Positions 1 to 9,398 of a stretch of DNA of 64,000 bases are shown here, in pieces (the first letter of the stretch is position 1; each line of letters begins with the position of its first letter). Under the pieces are notes generated by a model, which made no database searches, was not told the origin of the DNA, and saw nothing but the letters and a program-made list of their open reading frames with translations. Both the position numbers and the translations under genes were made by a program. Source of the stretch: an uncultured Victivallales bacterium (GTDB lineage: Bacteria; Verrucomicrobiota; Lentisphaeria; Victivallales; UBA1829); the NCBI GenBank assembly GCA_934644965.1, contig CAKUDG010000018.1, positions 1 through 64,000 on the forward strand. Reading direction: 5' to 3'.

Positions 1-84
1 TCGGGCAAAACGCGAGTTGAGCTCAAATTTACCCCCGAAACGAAAAAACCGACCAGAAGACCGGTCGGCGGAGAATCAAGAAAA

Positions 85-162
85 TGGTCGGGGCGACTGG
101 ATTCGAACCAGCGACCTCTACGTCCCGAACGTAGCGCTCCAACCAGACTGAGCTACGCCCCG
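85..162 (-). tRNA. tRNA-Pro (CGG anticodon)
   Basis: Read on the minus strand this folds into a full cloverleaf. The acceptor stem CGGGGCG pairs with CGCCCCG, followed by discriminator A and an encoded CCA. The D arm is GCTC/GAGC, the anticodon stem CTACG/CGTAG encloses loop TTCGGGA, and the T arm has loop TTCGAAT. Anticodon CGG with G37 fits proline (codon CCG). Confidence 0.96.
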
Positions 163-816
163 ATCTTCATATCGCTTTTTCAAGCAAAATTCCTTCCCGG
201 AATCCAATGGGAATGTAATTTATCCGCTTTTTCCAAAATGTCAAGTAGAAATCTCTCTTTTTCCGTAAAATCATTCCTCCCGGATCCCCCTCTATCCAGC
301 ATCTTTGTGCCTCGAACCCCGTTCTGCAATTCCTTCCTCATTTACCTGCTTGACGCATCTATTCGGGAAAATGACCGACATCCCGCAGTTATGGCGGAGC
401 GCGATAGCTGTCTCTTCCTTCCTCCGAAATCTTTTCTCCCTGATCCTTACCTTATCCCAAAGCTCGAAAACATCCATTCTCATTACCCCAGTTTCAGATC
501 GATTCGGGGCAGAGCAGAGCCTCCTGAAGAGCATTCTTTCCTCATTCCTCTTCACATGCCGCTTCTTTGACAGAAGAAACAAATAAAATCAGTTTTTTTC
601 TTTCCGATTTCTTAAATAGAAAATACACTTATGAAAAGAAGCCCTTCTGCAAAAACTTTCCCGAAGCCTGATTTGATTTTTCTCTTTCAAGAGTCACATT
701 ACCCTTATCATTATAATTTAGAATTCAGAATGCCGTAATGGAAAATCGAATCAGATCAAAAATCGGTTTTCATTATGAATTGCGAATGTTTCAAAATCAA
801 AGGAGAAATCATTATC
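163..816. other. Intergenic region with no recognisable gene
   Basis: About 650 bases between tRNA-Pro and the peroxiredoxin. Open frames exist on both strands around 240-590, but they overlap each other, have no family-like sequence and lack convincing ribosome binding sites. The last 200 bases become AT-rich and hold a TATAAT hexamer near 711-716 inside the palindrome ATTATAAT. That could be the peroxiredoxin promoter and possibly a Fur/PerR-type site, but no good -35 was found. Confidence 0.5.
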
Positions 817-1401
817 ATGTCCACTCTTGTCGCAAAAGAAGCCCCAGACTTCACCGCTGATGCCGTTTATCCCGATTTCAGCATTAAACCGTTTTCCCTT
901 TCGGCTCTCCGCGGGAAATATGTGCTGCTTTTCTTCTATCCTATGGATTTCACATTCGTCTGCCCCTCCGAGATCATCGCTTTCAACAGAAAACTCGATG
1001 AATTCAAAAAGCGCAACTGCGAGCTTGTTTCCGTTTCCGTGGATTCCGTGTATTCGCATTTCGCATGGAAATCCCTGGAGCCCAAACAGGGAGGAATCGG
1101 AAACATTCAATTCCCGCTGGTCTCCGATATCACCAAATCGATTTCCCGTTCCTACGGGATCCTGCTGAATGAGTCTGTGGCTCTGCGCGGACTCTTTCTC
1201 ATTGACAAAGAGGGGGTCGTCCGCCACAGTCTGGTCAATGATCTGCCGCTCGGACGCAGTGTCGATGAGGCGCTGCGTATGCTCGACGCTCTCCAGTTCT
1301 TTGAAAGCCATGGCGAAGTCTGCCCCGCAAACTGGAAGTCCGGAGAGGACGGCATGAAGCCGGATCAAGAAGGCGTGGCAGAATATCTCGCCTCACATTG
1401 A
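817..1401 (+). CDS. 2-Cys peroxiredoxin (AhpC/Prx1 type)
   Basis: Cytosolic thiol peroxidase that reduces hydrogen peroxide and organic hydroperoxides. The 194-residue product has the peroxidatic cysteine in FTFVCPSE (Cys49) and the resolving cysteine in GEVCPANW (Cys169), the typical 2-Cys arrangement with a C-terminal tail. The start at 817 is chosen over an in-frame ATG at 775 because AAAGGAG lies about 11 bases upstream and the product then begins at the usual distance from the APDFTADAV strand. The gene stands alone with no AhpF-like reductase beside it, so a thioredoxin-type donor elsewhere is inferred. The AT-rich upstream palindrome may indicate peroxide-responsive control, which is speculative. 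Confidence 0.95.
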   Translation: MSTLVAKEAPDFTADAVYPDFSIKPFSLSALRGKYVLLFFYPMDFTFVCPSEIIAFNRKLDEFKKRNCELVSVSVDSVYSHFAWKSLEPKQGGIGNIQFPLVSDITKSISRSYGILLNESVALRGLFLIDKEGVVRHSLVNDLPLGRSVDEALRMLDALQFFESHGEVCPANWKSGEDGMKPDQEGVAEYLASH

Positions 1402-1923
1402 ATTCAATATTGCACTCGGAATCCTCCTTCCCGGGCTGTTGTTTTCACTTTTTTATGTTTGAAGTAATTTGAAATCCGGGCCCGGAAAGGCGGGTGAAGG
1501 AGAGAAGAGGGAAGGGGGGGAGGAGGGAGGAAGAGCGATCCCCTGCATGAGACGGAAAGAAAAATATCCCCTTTCCCTTTCCCGTCTTTCTATCCACTTG
1601 TTCTTTGTTGTTGTTCTTCTTCCCTTTATTTGTTTCTCGTATTTCAATCGTCTTTTTGCGATGGAATCGTATGAAGATGGGGAAAAAGACCTTGAAAAAG
1701 TCTTTTTGAAAAACAATAAAAAGAGAGAAAAGTTTTTTGAATGTCCGGTACGGGAAAACTATAGCTCTTGCTCCAGGAAGAAGAAAATCTCCCGACGGAG
1801 CAGCAAGGGGAGTGGGAGAGAACCGTCAGCACACATCTTTGCAGTGTTTTTGCAAGAAAAATGAAATGAACTGCTTAAAACAAAAGATCAGAATCAGCAG
1901 ATCACAGTGTGAGGAGAAGAACC
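1402..1923. other. Intergenic region, purine-rich low complexity
   Basis: About 520 bases without a supportable gene. Positions 1488-1535 are almost pure purine (runs of GGAGG and GAAGG), which creates spurious open frames on both strands. No clear promoter or terminator hairpin was found. Confidence 0.45.
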
Positions 1924-3504
1924 ATGCCTGAAACTCCGTATACATGGCGCGGCGGATTTTGTCTGGAAGTCAGCCCTGTGCCGAGCACGCTCGTCATATT
2001 CGGCGCAGGAGGGGATCTTGCCGCCAGAAAGCTTTTCCCCGCGCTCTTCCAGCTTCAGCGCAGAAATCTTCTTCATGAGAAATCCCGCATTCTGTCCTGC
2101 GCGCGCCAGGGCTTTGACGATGAGTCGTGGCGGGCGCGACTCAGAGAAATGCTCCTGCCGCTTGCCCGGACTTTTCCCGGAGGGGAAGGCTCGATGGACT
2201 CTCTCGACAGTTTTCTCCGGAAGAATTTCTATCTCTCCGGCGATTACCGGGAAATGGAAACCTACGAACACATGGCGGAACGTCTGGAGCTTCTGGAACA
2301 GGACGCGGGGAATGCCGGGGCAGGGCGGATCTTTTACCTCTCGACAGCGGCTTCGGTCTATGCGGACATAGTGGAGAGACTCCATGAAAGCGGTCTTTCG
2401 AGAGAGGGGGAGAATCTGGAGGAATGTTGTGCCTGGCGTCACATTGTGCTTGAGAAGCCGTTCGGATATGATCTTGCATCGGCGCGCCGTCTTGATGCGC
2501 GTCTGCACCGGATTCTGGAAGAGCGCCAGATTTACCGTATAGATCATTATCTGGGGAAGGAAACGGTGCAGAATATTCTGATGTTCCGTTTCGCCAATTT
2601 GATTTTCGAGTCGGTCTGGAACCGGAACTGCATTGATTCCGTCCAGATTACAGTGGCGGAGACCGTCGGAGTGGAACACCGGGCAAATTATTTTGAAGGC
2701 GCGGGACTGCTGAGAGACATGTTTCAGAATCACATGCTCGAAATGCTCTCGCTTGTCGCCATGGAAATGCCGTCCTCTTTTGAGGCCGATGCCGTGCGGG
2801 ATGAGAAGCTGAAGCTGCTCCGGAGCATCCGCCCGCCGGATCTGACCCGTTTGAAAGAGATGATCGTCCGTGCCCAGTATACGGAAGGTCGCGCAGGAGA
2901 TAGGATTCTCCCCGCCTACAGGGAGGAACCGCGGGTGAATCCGGAATCCATGACCGAAACTTACGTCGCAGCCAAACTTTTCATCGACAACTGGCGGTGG
3001 CATGGAGTGCCGTTTTACTTGCGCAGCGGGAAACGCATGCCCGCAAAATGCAGTGAAATCGTCATTCAGTTCAAGCCCATTCCGCATTCCATTTTCAAGC
3101 CTGTCAAAGCGTCGGACATCACTCCGAACCGTCTGATCCTGACCGTTCAGCCGGAGGAAGGCCTCTCTTTGACCATTCAGGCCAAACAGCCCGGACCAAA
3201 ACTCTGCATGGGCGCTTTGAATATGGATTTCAAATACTCCGCCATCCTCGAAAAAGGCGAGTCGATGCCGGATGCCTATGAACGGCTCCTACTAGACTGC
3301 ATGCTCGGAGATCAGACTCTCTTCATCAGAAGCGACACCATTGAACTGGCATGGTCTCTTCTCACACCCATCCTGAACGCCTGGGAACAGAATGCGCCCG
3401 GATGCGGCGAACTCTTCTTCTACCCCGCCGCAAGCTGGGGACCGGATGCGGCGGACAATCTCATTTACCGCGATGGCGGCCGGGTCTGGCATAATATCCG
3501 CTGA
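1924..3504 (+). CDS. zwf: Glucose-6-phosphate 1-dehydrogenase
   Basis: Oxidises glucose 6-phosphate to 6-phosphogluconolactone with NADP+ or NAD+, the entry step of the oxidative pentose phosphate pathway. The 526-residue product has the nucleotide-binding motif GAGGDLAARK (residues 27-36; the family more often reads GASGDL) and the substrate-binding and catalytic signature RIDHYLGKE (residues 205-213). The later YFEGAGLLRDMFQNH block matches the second catalytic-His region. The start at 1924 follows GAGGAGAA with good spacing; a GTG 15 bases earlier in frame is less likely. Pgl and gnd genes are not adjacent. Confidence 0.96.
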   Translation: MPETPYTWRGGFCLEVSPVPSTLVIFGAGGDLAARKLFPALFQLQRRNLLHEKSRILSCARQGFDDESWRARLREMLLPLARTFPGGEGSMDSLDSFLRKNFYLSGDYREMETYEHMAERLELLEQDAGNAGAGRIFYLSTAASVYADIVERLHESGLSREGENLEECCAWRHIVLEKPFGYDLASARRLDARLHRILEERQIYRIDHYLGKETVQNILMFRFANLIFESVWNRNCIDSVQITVAETVGVEHRANYFEGAGLLRDMFQNHMLEMLSLVAMEMPSSFEADAVRDEKLKLLRSIRPPDLTRLKEMIVRAQYTEGRAGDRILPAYREEPRVNPESMTETYVAAKLFIDNWRWHGVPFYLRSGKRMPAKCSEIVIQFKPIPHSIFKPVKASDITPNRLILTVQPEEGLSLTIQAKQPGPKLCMGALNMDFKYSAILEKGESMPDAYERLLLDCMLGDQTLFIRSDTIELAWSLLTPILNAWEQNAPGCGELFFYPAASWGPDAADNLIYRDGGRVWHNIR

Positions 3505-3652
3505 GCTTTTCCCCACTGAAGACTTCATCCCCATCCGGTTCCGATCCGCTATTCCCGGAGAGATCATCCGGAGGCTTTCCCTCTGCCCTTTTTTTTGATA
3601 TCGTTAAATCTGATAAAAATGCTAAAATGAATAAAAAATATCTGAAAAAGAT

Positions 3653-3680
3653 TTGTTTTTCCGTGAAAAGGGACTATAAT
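3653..3680 (+). promoter_or_regulatory. Sigma-70-type promoter for the prenyltransferase-like repeat gene
   Basis: TTGTTT at 3653-3658, a 16-base spacer, then a perfect TATAAT at 3675-3680, about 60 bases before the chosen start codon. Confidence 0.65.
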
Positions 3681-3741
3681 GATTTCAGAATCAGAAGAAG
3701 AAGAAACGGGAATGATATCAGAAACAGGAGGTTTTTTCGAG

Positions 3742-5049
3742 ATGAGAAGAATGATGATTTCTGCTTTGAGCGCTGCGGCGCTTCTGGCGGCGGAACTGCC
3801 GTTCTGCATTGCTGCGGCTGAGGCGCAGCCGGCCGCGAAAAGTGAGATTCCAGTGAAAAAGAAAGAGCTCCCTGCGGTATCGACCGTGAAACCGAGTCTG
3901 GATGAGACCATCATCCGGGAAGGGATCGCTTCCGTCCGGCGCGGGGTGGAATTCCTTCTGAGCAAACAGCTTCCGGACGGTTCCTGGGGAATGGCCGTCG
4001 GCGGACGTTCCTTCGGGCATCCCGCCGTGACGGCACTGGTCTGCATGGCGATCAATCAGAGCGGCATTGCCGTGGATGAAAAGATCAGGAAAGAGGCCGT
4101 CGCACGCGGCAGAGCTTATATCCTGAAATATGTGCAGCCGGACGGATCCATCTGGATGAGCGATATGAAACGGGAATATCCCACCTATACCACAGCCATT
4201 ACCCTGACATGTCTTGCCTCCCTCGGCTTCAAGGAGGATGAACCCGTCATGCGGGCCGCCCGGCGCTTCCTCATCGACCTGCAGCTCGACGAGGACAACA
4301 AGGACAATCCCACCTCCAAGGACGATCCCTCCTACGGCGGAGTCGGATACGGTCCCGGCGAGGCCGGTTCAAAACATGTCGATCTTTCCAACACCCAGTG
4401 GGTCGCCGAAGCCCTTTACGCCACGGATTATCTGGACCGGGAACCCAATGCGAAAAGTCCTGAAGACACCCGTCAGGCCGATCTGGCTTGGGATAAACTG
4501 GCCACATTCCTTACCAGCATGCAGCATCTGCCGGAAACGAACAAGGCCGTCTGGGTCGTTTCGGACAAGGAATCTTCCGACTACGGCGGATTCGTCTACC
4601 GCGTCGACGAGGACGGAGCCAACCAGAAAACCGGACAGGCCCAGACTCTCCGCTCCTATGGAAGCATGACTTACGCCGGACTCAAAAGCATGCTCTATGC
4701 CAAGCTTTCCAAGGACGATCCCCGTGTCAAGGCCGCCGTCGAATGGGCGGCAAAGCATTACACTCTTGATGAAAATCCGGGCATCGGGCAGGCCGGGCTC
4801 TATTACTATATCCAGACCTTTGCCAAAGCCCATTCCGTTCTTCAGTCCGATGAAGTCAAAACCGAAAAACTCGGCATCCGCAAATGGAGGGTCGATCTCA
4901 TCGAAAAAATGCTCGAACTTCAGAAGGGACAGGGCGAATGGTTCAATGACAAAACCGGCCGCTGGATGGAATCTTCCCCCGAACTCGTTACCGCGTATTC
5001 GCTCCTTGCCATGGAGCTGGCACTTGGTCCATGGCTGATGGAGGAATAA
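3742..5049 (+). CDS. Exported prenyltransferase / squalene-oxidase repeat protein
   Basis: A 435-residue protein with a signal peptide (roughly residues 1-28: basic start, Ala/Leu-rich core, AAAEA cleavage region) followed by an alpha-alpha toroid of squalene-cyclase/prenyltransferase repeats. Typical repeat cores are LSKQLPDGSWG, KYVQPDGSIW, LDLQ-like helices and LQKGQGEWFNDKTGRW near the C-terminus. The start is placed at 3742 because AGGAGG (3726-3731) precedes it with good spacing. Such exported toroids are common in Planctomycetes and Lentisphaerae but their substrates are unknown, and the absence of an obvious cyclase DxDD motif argues against assigning terpene cyclisation. It converges on the kinase gene with 37 bases between stops. 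Confidence 0.85.
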   Translation: MRRMMISALSAAALLAAELPFCIAAAEAQPAAKSEIPVKKKELPAVSTVKPSLDETIIREGIASVRRGVEFLLSKQLPDGSWGMAVGGRSFGHPAVTALVCMAINQSGIAVDEKIRKEAVARGRAYILKYVQPDGSIWMSDMKREYPTYTTAITLTCLASLGFKEDEPVMRAARRFLIDLQLDEDNKDNPTSKDDPSYGGVGYGPGEAGSKHVDLSNTQWVAEALYATDYLDREPNAKSPEDTRQADLAWDKLATFLTSMQHLPETNKAVWVVSDKESSDYGGFVYRVDEDGANQKTGQAQTLRSYGSMTYAGLKSMLYAKLSKDDPRVKAAVEWAAKHYTLDENPGIGQAGLYYYIQTFAKAHSVLQSDEVKTEKLGIRKWRVDLIEKMLELQKGQGEWFNDKTGRWMESSPELVTAYSLLAMELALGPWLMEE

Positions 5050-5086
5050 TAACCTGGACGGAACTTTCTCCTCCACCTTCTCAGAG

Positions 5087-7384
5087 TCAGAGAGTTCCAT
5101 TCTCCTCGGATGTTGAGGAAATGGGAATGTTCAACTGCTCCAGAAGACTTTTCAGTTCCCGGAACAGTTCTTCCTCTGTTTTGTTTTCGCCATTGAGAAA
5201 ATGGAAACTCCGCAGTCTGCAGAGATCGGTGATTGTCCGGTTGAACATGGCCGCCTTCTCCGAAGCGTCTGATTTTTCCAGCAGGAAGGCAAAGGGAATT
5301 CCGTGGTCTCTCAGCAGATTGGCCTGGGCAAGAATCAGGAGCTGGAAATTCGCTTCGGAAAGTTCACGCTCCGCATAGAAGCGCGCGGGTGCCAGAAGAA
5401 GAAAACGCGGCGACTGCTCAAGTAGTTCCGACAATTGCCGCCTGTAACCGGCGAAATTCTCCATTTCCATAAACAAAACTGTTCTTTCTCCATAATATTT
5501 CCGGAGCTCATCAGCAAGTTTCTGAATCTGCTCCGTTCTTCCCCCCAGAAGAAGAATCCGCATCCGTACCTCTGCCTCTTCGGCCTTTTCCTGCGCAGGC
5601 GTCCCGGGGGAAGAAGAAAGCGACGGGGAAAGAGAAGATCCGGATTCTTCCGTTGGGAACATCCGTTCCCCGGCGGGGACCCCGGCTGCGGCATCCAGAT
5701 CCTGCTGGGAAGTTTCCGTTCTTCCGGGAATCCTCTCCACGGAAGAGAATCCATCCGCTTGCGGATCCTCCGTCTGTTGCAATGGAATGCCGGAAGCCCC
5801 GGCCTCCGACCACGTCGGCATTTTCTTCTTTCCTCCGGATAAGATAACGAGTGCCGAAATCAGAGCGAGACAGAGCAGGGCAAGAATGACAGCGGTGGAG
5901 AGGAGGAGAATGTTCCTCCTCTTCGGGAGAGCTTGCTCTGATTTCTTCTCCCTTCGTCCATTTCCTTTTTGCTGTGCGGAGGCGGCAATGGCGGAAGAAG
6001 AGTCTTTCCCTCCGCCTCTGTCAGGTTTCCCGTGCGGGGAAGAAGGCTGTTCTTTCCGGGATCCGGGATTTTCTTTCGCGGAAGAAGGGAGTTTCTGAAG
6101 ATGGATCGTGGGGGTTCTCAAGGGGGCCCTGAAATCGGGTTCTCCTGCGGCTTCTGCGGAAGATTGGTCGGAAGATTCAGCGGAGGAATCTTCCGCAGCA
6201 GAAGATTTCGGGAAAGCGCCGGGAGCGGGACTGGAAGTGGAGGCCGAGTCGGGAGAAGAGGGATCGCCCGGGAGAATGATGGCATCCTTCCTGTTTAGGG
6301 GAGCAATCTTTTCTTCTTTTCCTTTTTCCGATCCCGATTCCGTTTTCATTTTTTCCATTTTCCCCTCATCCATGCCCGCCGTCATGCCGGAGTCTTTGTC
6401 TTCCCCCCGGGAAGAAGGGAGGGGGAACGTGGCGAGAGCGGGGGGCCGTATGACGAAGGGGGCGGCGGTTTTCAGAGTGGTTTCCGAAAGAGAATCGGGC
6501 GGATTTTCCTCCAGTTCCCCGAGGATGGGCTCCAGACGTTCCAGAAGAGCTGAAGGGGAGGGGATCCTTTTCTGGAGATTCTTTGCACACATATCCCCCA
6601 GGAGTCCGGCAAGAGAATCGGGAAGGTCCCGCCTGAAGAGACGGATATCCGGGATTTCCTCTGGACTGATGACCCGGGAAAGAATTTCAATGGAACTTTC
6701 TCCGCGGAAGGGACGCTTTCCGGAAAGCATTTCAAAAAGGACGATTCCGAGACTGTAGATGTCGGCGCGCGTATCGACTTTTCTGGAATCGAGCGCCTGT
6801 TCCGGAGACATGTAGGCGGGGGTTCCGAAGACGGAAGTTTCAAGAGTCAGAAGCGTATCCTGTTCGCTGGTGGATTTTGCGATGCCGAGATCGGCGAGTT
6901 TCACCGTGGAATCCGCCGCGAACATGATATTGTCCGGTTTGATGTCCCGGTGAACCATTCCGAGCTTCTGTGCGGCTTCGAGGGCGGAGGCGACCTGCCG
7001 GACAATCCCGAGCGCCATCCCCGGTGCGACATGCCCGACTTTTTTCAGAAGATCTCGCACACTTCCCCCGGAAACATATTCCATCACAATGTAATGCATT
7101 CCGTTTTCCGGACTGACGCCCGCATCGTGCACTTCGATCAGATTGGGGTGTTTGAGTTTGCAGGCCAGTTTCGCCTCCCGGATGAAGCGGTCGACGAAAC
7201 GCTGATTCCGGAGAGCCATGGAGGGGAACAGCACTTTCAAAGCAAAAAGACTGTCCAGAACCGTGTGGCGGGCCAGATAGACCGCCCCCATTCCCCCTCT
7301 GCCCAGAAGTCTTTCAATCCGGTATTTTTCAAAAAGGGAACCTTCCTTCAGTAGTTCTCCTCTGCCGTTTTTCTCTCCGTTCAT
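5087..7384 (-). CDS. Membrane-anchored Ser/Thr protein kinase (PknB-like) with unknown C-terminal domain
   Basis: 765 residues. The N-terminal kinase domain has the Gly loop GRGGMGAV (28-35), the ATP-binding Lys50, the catalytic loop HRDIKPDN (HRD at 145-147), DLG at 165-167 in place of DFG, and SPE in the P+1 region. All catalytic residues are present, so an active kinase is expected. A long Ser/Pro/Glu-rich linker (about 300-490) leads to one transmembrane helix (491-515). A globular C-terminal domain (about 610-765, beginning near MRILLLGGR) matches nothing I recognise; by topology it should lie in the periplasm and could be a sensor. Start ATG follows AAGGA. No phosphatase gene is adjacent. 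Confidence 0.92.
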   Translation of the reverse strand: MNGEKNGRGELLKEGSLFEKYRIERLLGRGGMGAVYLARHTVLDSLFALKVLFPSMALRNQRFVDRFIREAKLACKLKHPNLIEVHDAGVSPENGMHYIVMEYVSGGSVRDLLKKVGHVAPGMALGIVRQVASALEAAQKLGMVHRDIKPDNIMFAADSTVKLADLGIAKSTSEQDTLLTLETSVFGTPAYMSPEQALDSRKVDTRADIYSLGIVLFEMLSGKRPFRGESSIEILSRVISPEEIPDIRLFRRDLPDSLAGLLGDMCAKNLQKRIPSPSALLERLEPILGELEENPPDSLSETTLKTAAPFVIRPPALATFPLPSSRGEDKDSGMTAGMDEGKMEKMKTESGSEKGKEEKIAPLNRKDAIILPGDPSSPDSASTSSPAPGAFPKSSAAEDSSAESSDQSSAEAAGEPDFRAPLRTPTIHLQKLPSSAKENPGSRKEQPSSPHGKPDRGGGKDSSSAIAASAQQKGNGRREKKSEQALPKRRNILLLSTAVILALLCLALISALVILSGGKKKMPTWSEAGASGIPLQQTEDPQADGFSSVERIPGRTETSQQDLDAAAGVPAGERMFPTEESGSSLSPSLSSSPGTPAQEKAEEAEVRMRILLLGGRTEQIQKLADELRKYYGERTVLFMEMENFAGYRRQLSELLEQSPRFLLLAPARFYAERELSEANFQLLILAQANLLRDHGIPFAFLLEKSDASEKAAMFNRTITDLCRLRSFHFLNGENKTEEELFRELKSLLEQLNIPISSTSEENGTL

Positions 7385-7923
7385 GCCGAATAATCCTTAG
7401 ATGGCTGGTATTGAATGAAATGGAAGCGATTCCACCCGGCGGTCTGTTTTGCAGTTCCTCTTTCCGCCCCTGCGGAGGAAAAGGGAGGGAGGAGAAGAGG
7501 GGAAAGCCGCAGAATGCCTTCCCGCCGCAGGATGCGGATGGAAAAGTTCATCTGAGTGAGCATTGAGCCCCCCTTTTCGGATCTGTTTTCCCTTATTTCA
7601 TTGTCAGGAGTGGACGAGCGGAGACATCCTGTGTTTTTCTGAAAGTGCCGGGTGATAAAAATAGCATGAGAAAAAGGAATTTGCAAATTCTGGAACAGCG
7701 GATGTCTTTCAGATCCGTTTTTTTTCTTTTGCAGTTTTTCCCCTCTCTGTCATGGCAAGGAGAAGGGTGGCGGACACGGGAGAGCGTTTTTTCGGAGAAT
7801 GGGCCATTCCGATCATCCGCAAAGGAGGAAAGACGAATCGGGAAGGAGGAACTCGTACTCTGAAGGGAAATCCATCCTTTCCTGTGAAATTTCATGAAAA
7901 ATCAGAAAAAAATCAAAAAAAGA
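7385..7923. other. Divergent intergenic region without a supported gene
   Basis: Lies between the divergently transcribed kinase and the GntR/LacI-type regulator. Short open frames on both strands look random and lack ribosome binding sites. A clear promoter for the regulator starts at 7924. Confidence 0.5.
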
Positions 7924-7951
7924 TTGACTTTTTCCCTTTTCAGAGTATAAT
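7924..7951 (+). promoter_or_regulatory. Promoter for the GntR/LacI-type regulator
   Basis: TTGACT (7924-7929), 16-base spacer, TATAAT (7946-7951). It is the best consensus promoter in the first 10 kb. Confidence 0.75.
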
Positions 7952-8012
7952 CATAACTATTTTCAGATTCTGTTGATGATGAATGAATGATGTTTTCATA
8001 AGGTTTGAGCTT

Positions 8013-9215
8013 ATGAATGCCGCGACAAGAAAAAAAGGTTTGCTTTTCCGCCAGGTCCGCACCGATCTTCTGAAACGGATCTCCTCCGGAGAATTTCCCG
8101 TGAACAGCCAGCTTCCCACGGAACGGGAACTGATCCGGAAATACGGCGTTTCCATCACGACCATCCGGAAGGCGGTGCAGATGCTTTCTGATGAAGGAGT
8201 TGTATCCAAGAAGCAGGGGATGGGGACCTTTGTGGTGGCTCTGCCTTCCCCGGGAGAGAAAGAGAATTCATTGCTTCTCCGGAAAAGCACCCCGGAGCGG
8301 AAAACGCTCCGGATCGGCGTGTTTCTGCCGGATCTGATGAAACTCAGAGAAGATGGAGACAGTCGGCACTGGATGCTGAATGTGCGCCGTCTGAACGGGA
8401 TTTATGCGCGTGCGGCGAATGCGAATGCCGCGGTGTTCGTCCATGGATTCGGAGAGAAAGTCGATCCCCGTTCATTCGACGGAGTCATTCACATGCCCTC
8501 TTATGCGGTGGCCCTTTCCGCGGAGGATCTGCGGGAAAAACTTTATGCGGAACTGGATGCTCTGCATGTGCCGCAGGTCACGATATCCGAATTTGATCCG
8601 CGTTTTGTGTCCAAATACTGGGTTGCGGAGATGATCGAGCTGGAGTTTTTCAAGGCTCTTCATTATTTGATATCCCGGGGTCTGCGCAGGATTGCGCTGA
8701 TCGGGCCGGAGCTGAACTGGGGCAACCCCCGTTATTCAGCGTACCGCAAGGTGCTGGAAAGAGAAGGAATTGCATTCGACGGCAGACTCCTTTCGGAAAA
8801 TCCTCCTTCCGATTCCCGGAGCGGAAGGGAGGCCTGCAGAGTTTTGTTCAGCCGTTTTTCCTCGGTCCGTTCCGCGCTGGAGGCGTTTGACGTGATTTTC
8901 TGCACGACGGATCTTCAGGCATACGGGGTTCTGTCTTTTCTCCGTGAGAATGGGATTTCGGTTCCCGGGGATCTCTGCGTGATGGGAGTGGACAATCTTC
9001 CGGAGTCGGCCGCGCTTCCGATTCCTCTGAGCAGCATGGAATTTTCCGGGCCCGCGGTTGGAGCGAAAGCCATGGATCTGCTTCTGGATGTGCTGGACGG
9101 GCGGGAACCGGATGGTCTGATGGTCTCCTGTCCCGGCAAGATTGTGGAACGGGAATCTACGATGAGGAGGAGCATTTTTTCGCCCGTAGAACAACCATCG
9201 GGAAATGCAGTGTAA
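8013..9215 (+). CDS. Transcriptional regulator, GntR winged helix fused to a LacI-type sugar sensor domain
   Basis: A 400-residue DNA-binding repressor-like protein. Residues about 8-75 form a GntR winged helix (LLKRISSGEFPVNSQLPTER, then ATG-proximal GVSITTIRKAVQMLSDEG and the wing GMGTFV). The rest is a periplasmic-binding-protein-like effector domain as in LacI and AraR of Bacillus (RIALIGPE, FCTTDLQAYGVL, GVDNLP blocks). It probably senses a sugar or phosphosugar and controls the cluster that follows at 9399-15604. The start at 8013 is preferred because AAGG lies 10 bases upstream; an in-frame ATG at 7983 lacks a site. Its downstream target promoter is probably the region near 9331. Confidence 0.85.
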   Translation: MNAATRKKGLLFRQVRTDLLKRISSGEFPVNSQLPTERELIRKYGVSITTIRKAVQMLSDEGVVSKKQGMGTFVVALPSPGEKENSLLLRKSTPERKTLRIGVFLPDLMKLREDGDSRHWMLNVRRLNGIYARAANANAAVFVHGFGEKVDPRSFDGVIHMPSYAVALSAEDLREKLYAELDALHVPQVTISEFDPRFVSKYWVAEMIELEFFKALHYLISRGLRRIALIGPELNWGNPRYSAYRKVLEREGIAFDGRLLSENPPSDSRSGREACRVLFSRFSSVRSALEAFDVIFCTTDLQAYGVLSFLRENGISVPGDLCVMGVDNLPESAALPIPLSSMEFSGPAVGAKAMDLLLDVLDGREPDGLMVSCPGKIVERESTMRRSIFSPVEQPSGNAV

Positions 9216-9330
9216 GGATTCAGGCACCCATGAGAGAAAATTTCCTTCTGAAAGTCTGAAAGACTGAAAAGAGGAATCGGATCACAGGGGATAGAGATAT
9301 TGAAGTTTGAATTTGTTTGATTTTGTTTTT

Positions 9331-9359
9331 TTGATTGAGAAACAAACAGGTACCATAAC
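9331..9359 (+). promoter_or_regulatory. Candidate promoter of the sugar cluster
   Basis: TTGATT (9331-9336), 17-base spacer, CATAAC (9354-9359). The hexamers are weak. The AT-rich flanks contain TTTGTTT and AAACAAA copies that could be part of an operator. Assignment rests mainly on position. Confidence 0.4.
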
Positions 9360-9398
9360 ACATAAGCAGTCAAAAAGATTCAGGAAAAGGAGAGTCAG

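Noticed and set aside
1469..1864. 131-residue open frame between the peroxiredoxin and zwf
   Set aside because: It starts in purine-rich low-complexity DNA, has a biased composition and matches nothing recognisable.
1894..3087. Long open frame antisense to zwf
   Set aside because: It mirrors the codon structure of the real gene, has no family-like sequence and no ribosome binding site. The same holds for antisense frames at 9282-10832, 12886-13908, 40051-41001 and 45448-47040.
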